A DNA stretch of 7,815 nucleotides, taken from the NCBI GenBank assembly GCA_022614705.1, contig JAKEIB010000165.1:1-7815 (forward strand). The letters are read 5' to 3'. Source of the stretch: Planctomycetota bacterium (GTDB lineage Bacteria > Planctomycetota > Planctomycetia > Pirellulales > Lacipirellulaceae). This document shows, piece after piece, positions 1-6,209 of the stretch (position 1 is the first letter of the stretch; the number at the start of each line of letters is the position of its first letter). Under the pieces are notes generated by a model that ran no database searches, was not told the DNA's origin, and saw only the letters and a program-made list of their open reading frames with translations. A program made the translations under genes and the position numbers.

Positions 1-382
1 ACCGTCCGAATAAATCTGCCACATCAAGAAGCTCGCAAACACCTGAATTTAAGGGATTCTCAACGAGTCAATGTGTCAGATTTTTTGCGACGAGCCATAG
101 AGCCGAATTATAATAACGACCGCAGTGATAATCGACTCGTATTCGCATCGCTAATTCGCCGCAGGCCCTTAAGGCGAGTCGCGGCAGAATTTCCCATAAC
201 ACAGGTCGCAACATGCGGCTATCCCTGTAAGCTTGTCCAGACTCGGTGGTTGTCGCGGTGGAAAAAAACGCCGAGACACTGCCGGTATTAAGGCCGAAGC
301 GATACAATCTCGGCTGGCAAACCTGCGTATCTTTTTCTGCCAGCGTGAGGCAAGTGCAATGGTACTTTACGGAGGTACTGGG
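1..382. other. Gene-free leader upstream of the oxidoreductase
   Basis: I find no convincing gene in this stretch. Small open frames exist (for example 73-291) but lack a Shine-Dalgarno sequence and a recognisable protein. The region is visibly more AT-rich than the genes that follow. It holds one good sigma70-like promoter (85-114), a run of seven A at 262-268 and a loose 7-bp inverted repeat (133-139 with 175-181). If transcription starts near 121, the oxidoreductase mRNA has an untranslated leader of about 260 nt. A second weak -10-like TACAAT at 303-308 lacks a good -35 and could give a shorter leader. Confidence 0.55.
85..114 (+). promoter_or_regulatory. Candidate sigma70-like promoter
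   Basis: A perfect TATAAT -10 hexamer lies at 109-114. A TTGCGA hexamer (four of six to TTGACA) lies at 85-90, giving an 18-bp spacer. It points toward the Tat-exported oxidoreductase gene, with predicted initiation near 121. The assignment rests only on consensus matching. Planctomycete promoters are less well defined than those of E. coli, and the region is AT-rich enough that a chance match is possible. Confidence 0.4.
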
Positions 383-1747
383 ATGAACGAGCTGACCCGC
401 AGGGATTTTTTGGAATCCACTACAGCGGCAAGTCTTGGACTGGGGGCAGGCCTGAGCTCCCTAGCAACCAGCCAACTCGCTAGTGCCGCGGCGGCCAACG
501 ACCGTGTGCGGTTGGCCGTCGTCGGTATCCACGGTCGCGGCGGATACCTGGCCAAGAAATTCGCGGCCCGCGCCGACTGCGAGGTCGCTTATCTGTGCGA
601 CGTGGATGAATCACTCTTTCCGCTCCACGCCCCAGATGTCGAGCGGGCTCAGGGCAAAGCCCCGAAGGTGACAGGAGACTTTCGTCGGGCCCTCGACGAC
701 CGCTCAGTCGATGCGATCGTCGTCGCCACGCCCGACCATTGGCACGCATTGGCCACCATCTGGGGTTGCCAGGCGGGCAAGGACGTTTATGTCGAAAAGC
801 CGGTCAGCCATTCGCCGTGGGAAGGCCGCAAGATGGTCGAGGCGGCGCGACGCCACGAGCGAATCGTCCAAGTCGGCACGCAGAACCGCAGTGCGCCATA
901 CAACATCGCGGCCAAAGAATACATCGCGAGCGGACAGCTCGGCTCAATTCACCTGGTTCGCGTCATCAATCAGAAAGCGTGGCCAAATTCACCGGCCGCA
1001 GTCGATCGCGATCCTCCGCCCGGACTCAATTGGGACATGTGGACTGGCCCGGCGCCGCAGTCGCCTTACAACGAAAACCATCATCGCTGCTGGAATCACT
1101 TTTGGCGCTTCTCCGGCGGCGACATCATTAACGACGGCGTGCACCAGATGGACCTGGCCCGCTGGCTCGTCGGCAAAGATTATCCCGTCTCCGTTTATTC
1201 GACCGGCGGTAGGTACGCCGAGCAGGGCGTCTTCGAATCCCCCGACACACAGGTGGCCGTGTACCAATTCGATGATCTCGTTCTGGTTTTTGAGATGACT
1301 CTGTACACGCCCTATATGCTCAAAAGCGCTCAAGCGCTTCGCGACAGCGACATGTTCCCCTATTGGCCTCAAAACGCGGAGCGGATCGAAATCTATGGCA
1401 GCCAAGGAATGATGATCGTCGGTCGGCACGGATGCGGCTGGCAAGTTTTTGACCGACCCAAGGACCGCAAGCCTGTGATTGCGCATCAACAAAATGGTCC
1501 CTTCCCCGACGACGCTCACTTCGACAACTTCATTCATGCGATTCGCGCCCGCAACAAGCCAAGCGCCGACATCGAAGAAGGGCATCGCAGCACGCTGTTG
1601 TGCCAACTCGCGAATATCAGTTACCGGTTGGGCGGGCGAAAGCTGATGTTCGATGCGAACACCGAAACGCTCATCGACGACGCGGAAGCTAGCCAAATGT
1701 TGAAACGCGAATATCGCGCGCCGTGGGTTGTGCCGGACAGGGTATAG
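383..1747 (+). CDS. Tat-exported Gfo/Idh/MocA-family oxidoreductase
   Basis: This 454-residue NAD(P)-dependent dehydrogenase-like protein probably acts outside the cytoplasmic membrane. The start at 383 is chosen because GGAGG lies at 371-375, seven bases upstream, and because translation then opens with a twin-arginine signal (TRRDFL, residues 5-10) and an Ala/Leu-rich segment ending near residue 37. In-frame starts upstream at 359 and 233 would bury that signal. Residues 42-54 carry the Rossmann glycine motif (VVGIHGRGG), VVATPDHWHAL follows at about 113-123, and the family EKP motif is at 138-140. The C-terminal substrate domain follows, with D251, H254 and D257 in the INDGVHQMDLARW stretch as likely active-site residues. 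Members oxidise or epimerise sugars, inositols and related alcohols; the substrate here is unknown. The downstream hydrolase begins 4 bp after the stop, so the two are probably cotranscribed. Family assignment is secure; the reaction is not. Confidence 0.95.
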   Translation: MNELTRRDFLESTTAASLGLGAGLSSLATSQLASAAAANDRVRLAVVGIHGRGGYLAKKFAARADCEVAYLCDVDESLFPLHAPDVERAQGKAPKVTGDFRRALDDRSVDAIVVATPDHWHALATIWGCQAGKDVYVEKPVSHSPWEGRKMVEAARRHERIVQVGTQNRSAPYNIAAKEYIASGQLGSIHLVRVINQKAWPNSPAAVDRDPPPGLNWDMWTGPAPQSPYNENHHRCWNHFWRFSGGDIINDGVHQMDLARWLVGKDYPVSVYSTGGRYAEQGVFESPDTQVAVYQFDDLVLVFEMTLYTPYMLKSAQALRDSDMFPYWPQNAERIEIYGSQGMMIVGRHGCGWQVFDRPKDRKPVIAHQQNGPFPDDAHFDNFIHAIRARNKPSADIEEGHRSTLLCQLANISYRLGGRKLMFDANTETLIDDAEASQMLKREYRAPWVVPDRV

Positions 1748-1751
1748 TGCC

Positions 1752-4103
1752 ATGCGACTGCCATACCAACTTGCGCGAACGTTTGCGCTAATCCTGGCAG
1801 CGATCGTGCCAAGCACCGAAGCTCAGGATCGATTGGCGACTCTGCCCGGGACCCAACCGCTTACGATCAACGAGCCACTCGACGAAGTGATGGTTGCCGG
1901 GATTAGCCGGTTCGCGTTGCGTGCGCTCGAAGATTCTCCTCGCGTGCGCGAGGAGTTGTGGCGACTGGATAGTGGGAATGCGGACGACTATCTCAAGAGC
2001 ATGGAGGCACGCCGCGCGCGCTTCCGCATAATCATCGGGGCGGTGGACGAGCGCGAGGCCGCCGCGGGGTTCGAGGTCGTAGCGAAGTTAGGTGGTGAAG
2101 GCCGCGTCGCCCATTCTACGGACGTCACGGTTTACGCAGTCCGCTGGCCGGTTCTGCCGAATGTCACGGGCGAAGGGCTGCTGCTAAAGCCACGCGGGCC
2201 CGCGGTTGCGCGGGTCGTAGCACTTCCTGACGCCGACTGGACGCCAGAGATGTTCGTTGGTTTGGCCGACGGATTGGGGGACCATCAGCCTCTGCCCAAT
2301 CGGCTGGCAGCCGCCGGAATTGAAGTGGTTGTACCCACACTCATCAGCCGCGACGCGACTTATTCCGGCAATCCGCTCGTCGCATTTACCAATCAGCCGC
2401 ACCGCGAATTCATCTATCGACAGGCCTTTCCGCTCGGCCGCCACATCATTGGATACGAAATCGAGAAAGTCCAAGCTGCGATCGATCAGTTCCAGCAGCT
2501 TAACGAGCGTCACGACGTTTCACTGCCGATCGGCGTCGTGGGCGTCGGAGAAGGAGGGCTGTTAGCACTGTATGCAGCGGCCAACGATCCACGCATCGAT
2601 GCGGCTCTTGTATCGGGATACTTTTCATCGCGCATGAGGGTTTGGCAGGAGCCGATTTACCGCAATGTGTGGGGACTGCTGACAGAGTTTGGCGATGCCG
2701 AAATCGCCAAACTGATTGCACCCCGACCGCTGGTCATCGAAGCCTGCGCGGTGCCGGAAGTTGACGGCCCACCCGTGCCGCGTGACGGAAAACGGGGCGG
2801 CGCGGCCCCGGGCCGGATTAAGATTTGTGCACTTGACGACGTGCGCTCCGAATACCAGCGTGCTAAGACGACATACGCGCATCTCGACGCCGCAGACCGC
2901 ATCTCACTGGTCACGAGCGCTAACGGCACAGGCCCCAGCGGCTCTGAGCCTGCGCTGACTGCTTTTCTTAAGCTATTGGGAGTTGAACACGGTCCATCCG
3001 CAAAGTTCAACAAGCTGGAGCTGGCGCACGACCAGGTCGACGCCGCGGCGCGCCAACGCCAGCAGGTTCAGGAGCTGACCGAATACACTCAACACTTGCT
3101 GCGGCTAAGCCCGAAGGTCCGGGATGAGTTCTGGTCAAAGGCCGATCGGTCGAGTGTGAAAAACTGGGGCGCTTCCACAGAGTTCTATCGAAACTATGTT
3201 TGGGAGGAAATGATCGGCAAGCTGCCCGATCCCACGATGCCGCCGAATGTGCGGACGCGGCGGGTGATCGATATCCCGGAGTACGCGGGTTACGAGGTGG
3301 TGATCGACGTGTACCCGAATGTGATTGCCGCAGGCATACTGCTGATGCCGAAGAATGTGCAGCCGACGGAGAAGCGGCCAGTCGTGGTCTGCCAGCACGG
3401 ACTGGAAGGCACGCCGCAAGATACGATCACTCGCGACGGTAATGGCTATCCTTACTACAAAGCATTCGCGGACGAGCTCGCCAAACGGGGTTTCATTGTC
3501 TATGCGCCGCTGAATCCCTACCGGGGCGAAAACCGGTTCCGAGCGATTCAGCGCCAATCCAATCCGATGAAGCGGTCGTTATTCAGCTACATCATCCGCC
3601 AGCACGAGCGCTCGCTCGAGTGGCTCCAGACGCTCCCCAATGTTGATTCCGGCCGCATCGGCTTCTACGGCCTTTCGTATGGCGGCAAAACGGCGATGCG
3701 CGTGCCGCCGATTCTCAAGGATCGGTACGCGCTGTGCATCTGCTCCGCAGATTTCAACGACTGGATCCGCAAAATGGTGAGCGCCCACGACAGCTACAGC
3801 TACGTTTTCACCGGCGAATACGAGATGCCTGAATGGAACATGGGCCATGTGGCGTCTTACGCGGAACTGGCCAGCTTAATGACGCCGCAACCGTTTATGG
3901 TCGAGCGTGGACACGACGACGGCGTGGCTCCCGACGAGTGGGTGGCCGCGGAGTTTGCCAAGGTCCGGCGGCACTACGACAAATTAGGATTGAGCGACCG
4001 AGTCGCCATCGAGTTTTTCGACGGCCCGCACACGATTCACGGTGTCGAGTCCTACCGGTTTCTACACAAGCATCTCGACTGGCCGGCTGGGCCGGATGAA
4101 TAG
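1752..4103 (+). CDS. Secreted tandem alpha/beta hydrolase, first copy inactive
   Basis: This is a 783-residue exported alpha/beta hydrolase of the dienelactone hydrolase/acetyl-esterase/prolyl-oligopeptidase-like group. The ATG at 1752 begins a Sec signal (hydrophobic FALILAAIVP, likely cleavage after STEA at residue 24). A TTG at 1728 would add eight polar residues and is less likely. The Shine-Dalgarno is weak (AGGG, 1739-1742), so coupling to the gene ending 4 bp upstream is plausible. Two homologous halves are visible: DSPRVREELW (61-70) matches LSPKVRDEFW (452-461), and LIAPRPLVIEA (321-331) matches LMTPQPFMVER (709-719). The second half is intact: oxyanion-type QHG (548-550), nucleophile S642 in GLSYGG, acid D722 or D723, and H763 (or H760). 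In the first half the elbow reads GVGEGG, with G266 in place of Ser. The oxyanion HG is gone and no His sits at the triad position. An ester- or glycan-modifying role beside the dehydrogenase is inferred; the substrate is unknown. Confidence 0.9.
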   Translation: MRLPYQLARTFALILAAIVPSTEAQDRLATLPGTQPLTINEPLDEVMVAGISRFALRALEDSPRVREELWRLDSGNADDYLKSMEARRARFRIIIGAVDEREAAAGFEVVAKLGGEGRVAHSTDVTVYAVRWPVLPNVTGEGLLLKPRGPAVARVVALPDADWTPEMFVGLADGLGDHQPLPNRLAAAGIEVVVPTLISRDATYSGNPLVAFTNQPHREFIYRQAFPLGRHIIGYEIEKVQAAIDQFQQLNERHDVSLPIGVVGVGEGGLLALYAAANDPRIDAALVSGYFSSRMRVWQEPIYRNVWGLLTEFGDAEIAKLIAPRPLVIEACAVPEVDGPPVPRDGKRGGAAPGRIKICALDDVRSEYQRAKTTYAHLDAADRISLVTSANGTGPSGSEPALTAFLKLLGVEHGPSAKFNKLELAHDQVDAAARQRQQVQELTEYTQHLLRLSPKVRDEFWSKADRSSVKNWGASTEFYRNYVWEEMIGKLPDPTMPPNVRTRRVIDIPEYAGYEVVIDVYPNVIAAGILLMPKNVQPTEKRPVVVCQHGLEGTPQDTITRDGNGYPYYKAFADELAKRGFIVYAPLNPYRGENRFRAIQRQSNPMKRSLFSYIIRQHERSLEWLQTLPNVDSGRIGFYGLSYGGKTAMRVPPILKDRYALCICSADFNDWIRKMVSAHDSYSYVFTGEYEMPEWNMGHVASYAELASLMTPQPFMVERGHDDGVAPDEWVAAEFAKVRRHYDKLGLSDRVAIEFFDGPHTIHGVESYRFLHKHLDWPAGPDE

Positions 4104-4201
4104 ACTCAGAGCACTTTTACACCTGGGAAGGCACGCCGATGGAACTCCGTCAGCAACCAGAGAAGTTTCCCGCTGGGCTGCTTTCCTACAAGGGAATTTT
4201 C

Positions 4202-4231
4202 TTGACGTCGCACCGCGTTGGGTCGTAACAT
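4202..4231 (+). promoter_or_regulatory. Candidate promoter for the reductase/CBS unit
   Basis: TTGACG (five of six to TTGACA) at 4202-4207 is followed after 18 bp by TAACAT (four of six to TATAAT) at 4226-4231. A better-looking TATAAA sits at 4232-4237 but is 24 bp from the -35-like hexamer and has no good alternative partner. Initiation would fall near 4238-4245, just ahead of the stem-loop at 4249-4289, giving a leader of about 140 nt. Evidence is consensus matching and position only. Confidence 0.35.
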
Positions 4232-4248
4232 TATAAATTGGACACTAT

Positions 4249-4289
4249 CGTCCCCGGGATTATTCCTTTTCTTCATCCAACCGGGGGTG
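4249..4289 (+). promoter_or_regulatory. GC-rich stem-loop in the reductase leader
   Basis: CGTCCCCGG (4249-4257) can pair with CCGGGGGTG (4281-4289) across a 23-nt, mostly pyrimidine loop, forming a 9-bp stem that includes two G-U pairs. It lies directly downstream of the candidate promoter, so it would form at the 5' end of the transcript. It could stabilise the message or take part in attenuation. It has no following U-run, so it is not a classical terminator. Function is inferred from position only. Confidence 0.35.
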
Positions 4290-4318
4290 AAAGATGAGTC
4301 GGCCGCTCGGAACTCTCT

Positions 4319-4332
4319 GGCGACCGGTCGCC
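4319..4332. repeat. 14-bp perfect palindrome before the reductase
   Basis: GGCGACCGGTCGCC is an exact 14-bp palindrome centred about 60 bp upstream of the reductase start. Such a site could bind a dimeric regulator or form a compact cruciform or hairpin. In GC-rich DNA palindromes of this length do arise by chance, so only its leader position makes it noteworthy. Confidence 0.4.
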
Positions 4333-4384
4333 GGTGCGGCCCGCTCGATGGGCGGTCCCGTCTCGACTCGATTGGAGCAGCGTG

Positions 4385-5344
4385 ATGACACTAGCAACCC
4401 TGCTCGATGCGGTCGAAGTGAGTAAACTTCGCCAAGCGAATTATAATGCTCAGATCGTCGACCGCACGGATGTGCACGACGAGTTGACCATCTTGCGAGT
4501 GCGCCCGGATCACGGCATCACAGAATTCGCACCCGGTCAATACTCGGTGATGGGGTTGGGCATGTGGGAGCCGCGAGTGCCCGACTGTGAGGACGAGCAT
4601 CTTGAGGAAAAAGACCTGCGACGGATCGTGAAGCGGGCGTATTCGTTTTCGTGCTCGATGTTGGACAGAAGCGGCTGCCTGCGGCGGCCGGCCGAATTCC
4701 CGTACTTCGAATTCTATGTCGTGCTGGTCCGCCAGGGCGAAGAGCATCCGCCCGGGCTGACGCCACGACTGTTTGCGCTGGGCCCCGGTGATCGATTATT
4801 CGTGGGGCCCAAGGCAACTGGACATTACACCTTGGAGCGCGTGCAGCCCGACGACGACGTCATTCTCGTGGCCACCGGGACTGGCGAAGCGCCGCACAAT
4901 GCGATGGTCGCGCACCTGCTGTCCAGCGGACACCGGGGGCGAATCGTCACAATCACCTGCGTGCGCCAACGACGCGATCTCGGTTACACGGAAATACATC
5001 GCCAGCTCGAACTGGCGCATGCCAACTATCGCTACCTTACGCTGACCACCCGCGAACCGGAAAACCTGGACGCTTCGCGCCGTGATTTCGTGGGTAAGCA
5101 GTATCTGCAGGAGTGTTTTGAATCGGGCGACTTCGAGCGCGACAGCGGCGTGCGGCTCGATCCTGGGCGGACGCAGGTCTTCCTGTGCGGGAATCCGGCG
5201 ATGATCGGTGCGCCGCGGCACGATGCCAACGGTGAGACGTGCTTCCCTAGGCCGGTGGGCATGATTGAAATCCTCTCGCGACGCGGTTTCCGCCCCGATG
5301 AGAAGTCCCATCCGGGAAACATCCATTACGAAAAATACTGGTAA
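4385..5344 (+). CDS. Ferredoxin/flavodoxin-NADP+ reductase-like flavoprotein
   Basis: This 319-residue cytoplasmic flavoprotein probably moves electrons between NADP(H) and a ferredoxin or flavodoxin. ATG 4385 is favoured because GGAG lies at 4374-4377, seven bases upstream. GTG 4334 would add 17 residues with no ribosome site. The FAD domain has GQYSVMGLG (51-59) and the flavin-binding R-x-Y-S motif (RAYSFSCS, 84-91). The NADP domain has the GTGxAP signature (GTGEAP, 165-170) and LCGNPAMIG (267-275). The protein ends in HYEKYW; a C-terminal aromatic residue that stacks on the flavin is typical of bacterial Fpr-type enzymes. It is longer than E. coli Fpr (about 250 residues). The extra length includes a charged insertion at about 61-83 before the R-x-Y-S motif and a Gly/Cys/Pro stretch at 275-291. 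No Fe-S ferredoxin domain is fused. It is coupled to the CBS-domain gene. The class is well supported; the electron partner is unknown. Confidence 0.88.
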   Translation: MTLATLLDAVEVSKLRQANYNAQIVDRTDVHDELTILRVRPDHGITEFAPGQYSVMGLGMWEPRVPDCEDEHLEEKDLRRIVKRAYSFSCSMLDRSGCLRRPAEFPYFEFYVVLVRQGEEHPPGLTPRLFALGPGDRLFVGPKATGHYTLERVQPDDDVILVATGTGEAPHNAMVAHLLSSGHRGRIVTITCVRQRRDLGYTEIHRQLELAHANYRYLTLTTREPENLDASRRDFVGKQYLQECFESGDFERDSGVRLDPGRTQVFLCGNPAMIGAPRHDANGETCFPRPVGMIEILSRRGFRPDEKSHPGNIHYEKYW

Positions 5345-5349
5345 GGAGG
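5343..5349 (+). promoter_or_regulatory. Ribosome site overlapping the reductase stop codon
   Basis: AAGGAGG, a near-perfect Shine-Dalgarno sequence, begins on the second base of the reductase TAA (5342-5344) and lies eight bases before the ATG at 5358. Ribosomes terminating on the reductase would cover this site. This indicates translational coupling and fixes the CBS protein start at 5358 rather than at the upstream in-frame start at 5265. Confidence 0.8.
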
Positions 5350-5357
5350 ACGGGGTT

Positions 5358-5819
5358 ATGATCTTGAGAGACGTCCTGGAGAAGAAGAGTCACGAGGTTC
5401 ACACGATCTCTTCGCATGCAACGGTCGACGAAGTAGTCACGGAATTAGTTCGCTTCAACATCGGTTCGCTGCTCGTTCGGGACGCCCCCGGCGGACCTAT
5501 TCTGGGCATCATTACCGAGCGCGATATTCTCCGCGCCCAGGCGGCGCACCGGGCGCCGCTGGAGCAGTTGCTGGTCGCCTCGTGCATGTCGCGCGAATTG
5601 ATTACCGCGCAGCCCGAGGACGACATCACGGTGGCGATGGGGCTGATGACGACGCATCGCGTTCGCCATCTTCCGGTGGTTCGAGACAACGAGCTTTACG
5701 GAATTGTTTCCATCGGCGACATCGTCAAGGCACACCACGACGAATTGGAGCTGAATTGCTATCACATGCGCAGCTACATCCAAGGGGGAGCGAGCTCCGT
5801 GGCCGATCTGTTGGCGTAA
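5358..5819 (+). CDS. Two-CBS-domain regulatory protein
   Basis: This 153-residue soluble protein consists almost entirely of a CBS-domain pair (Bateman module). CBS1 covers roughly residues 1-62 and ends with the typical GIITERDILR (50-59). CBS2 covers about 74-126 and ends with GIVSIGDIVKA (115-125), preceded by HRVRHLPVV (100-108). A short tail with ELELNCYHMRSYIQGG (129-144) resembles the C-terminal helix seen in many stand-alone CBS proteins. Such modules bind AMP, ATP, NAD or related nucleotides and usually regulate a partner; no catalytic domain is present. The coupled upstream gene is an NADP-linked flavoprotein, so adenylate- or NAD-dependent control of it is a reasonable but untested inference. 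The start is set by the strong ribosome site overlapping the reductase stop. Confidence 0.93.
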   Translation: MILRDVLEKKSHEVHTISSHATVDEVVTELVRFNIGSLLVRDAPGGPILGIITERDILRAQAAHRAPLEQLLVASCMSRELITAQPEDDITVAMGLMTTHRVRHLPVVRDNELYGIVSIGDIVKAHHDELELNCYHMRSYIQGGASSVADLLA

Positions 5820-6209
5820 TGACGCCAGCTGCCGCTGATTGTGCGAGTGCTTATCTGGCGAATCCCCTGCGGCCAAACGCATCATTCGAGATGACCGGGG
5901 ATGTCGTCGCGGCTGCTCCTCAACCCCCGGCTAATGGCCGACATCCCGCGCCGCTCTGCTTTGCATGACGGTTTCCCACTTTTGTTAAAGGGCGGCAGAT
6001 GCTCTGCGCCAAATCAATGGAACAGGATATAGGTCGGAACTACAGACCGAGCGATGCGTTTAACCGGCATAATCGAACTATTCCCCGACGATTCTTTGCG
6101 GGGCACTTGGGCGCGACCTATGTTTGTCGAACGATTGCCAGTGATTGCGGGTCCGCCAGTGCGGCGGGCGTCATTGGTGGGTGTTCATACGACATATGGA
6201 GGTTTGGAA
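5820..6209 (+). other. 390-bp spacer before the GSX-repeat gene
   Basis: No convincing gene lies here. Frames running through it (for example from 5999 and 6054) lack ribosome sites, and the 6054 frame simply reads into the secreted protein at 6210. The clearest structure is the inverted repeat at 5898-5947. A short hairpin may form around 6032-6050 (GGTC/GACC, or alternatively TCGG/CCGA). I see no well-spaced sigma70 promoter: CATAAT at 6068-6073 is -10-like but has no -35 partner. Confidence 0.5.
5898..5947 (+). terminator. Inverted repeat, possible terminator of the CBS unit
   Basis: GGGATGTCG (5898-5906) and CGACATCCC (5939-5947) are perfect 9-bp complements separated by 32 nt. They lie about 80 bp after the CBS gene stop and could form a stable stem that ends or protects the reductase/CBS transcript. 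No U-run follows, so it is not a canonical intrinsic terminator. A regulator site or repeat remnant is equally possible. Confidence 0.3.

Larger units (their letters stand above)
4104..4384 (+). other. Spacer with leader structures upstream of the reductase
   Basis: This gap separates two + strand units. Just after the hydrolase stop there is only a weak terminator-like element: a 5-bp stem (4167-4171 with 4192-4196), a 20-nt loop, then TTTT. It is followed by a candidate promoter, a GC-rich stem-loop and a 14-bp palindrome, listed separately. An ATG at 4294 opens a 43-codon frame (to 4425) that overlaps the reductase start. It follows a purine-rich stretch, but its product resembles nothing I know, so I do not call it a gene. 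Confidence 0.5.

Noticed and set aside
73..291. 72-codon + strand frame in the left leader
   Set aside because: It uses a GTG start with no Shine-Dalgarno sequence, spans the promoter match at 85-114, and gives an unpatterned Arg-rich product; it looks like random open sequence.
989..1816. 275-codon - strand frame opposite the oxidoreductase
   Set aside because: It is a GC-rich shadow frame antisense to a confidently assigned gene and shows no recognisable domain.
4096..4236. 46-codon frame whose ATG overlaps the hydrolase stop (ATGAATAG)
   Set aside because: The overlap suggests coupling, but there is no ribosome site, the product is not recognisable, and its 3' end runs through the candidate promoter.
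4294..4425. 43-codon frame overlapping the start of the reductase
   Set aside because: The purine-rich stretch before the ATG is suggestive, but the peptide has no features and overlaps a well-supported start in a different frame. It is kept only as a leader-peptide possibility.
6054..6209. Upstream in-frame extension of the GSX protein by 52 residues
   Set aside because: The ribosome site at 6198-6202 and the immediate signal peptide fix the start at 6210; the extension would bury the signal peptide and has no ribosome site of its own.
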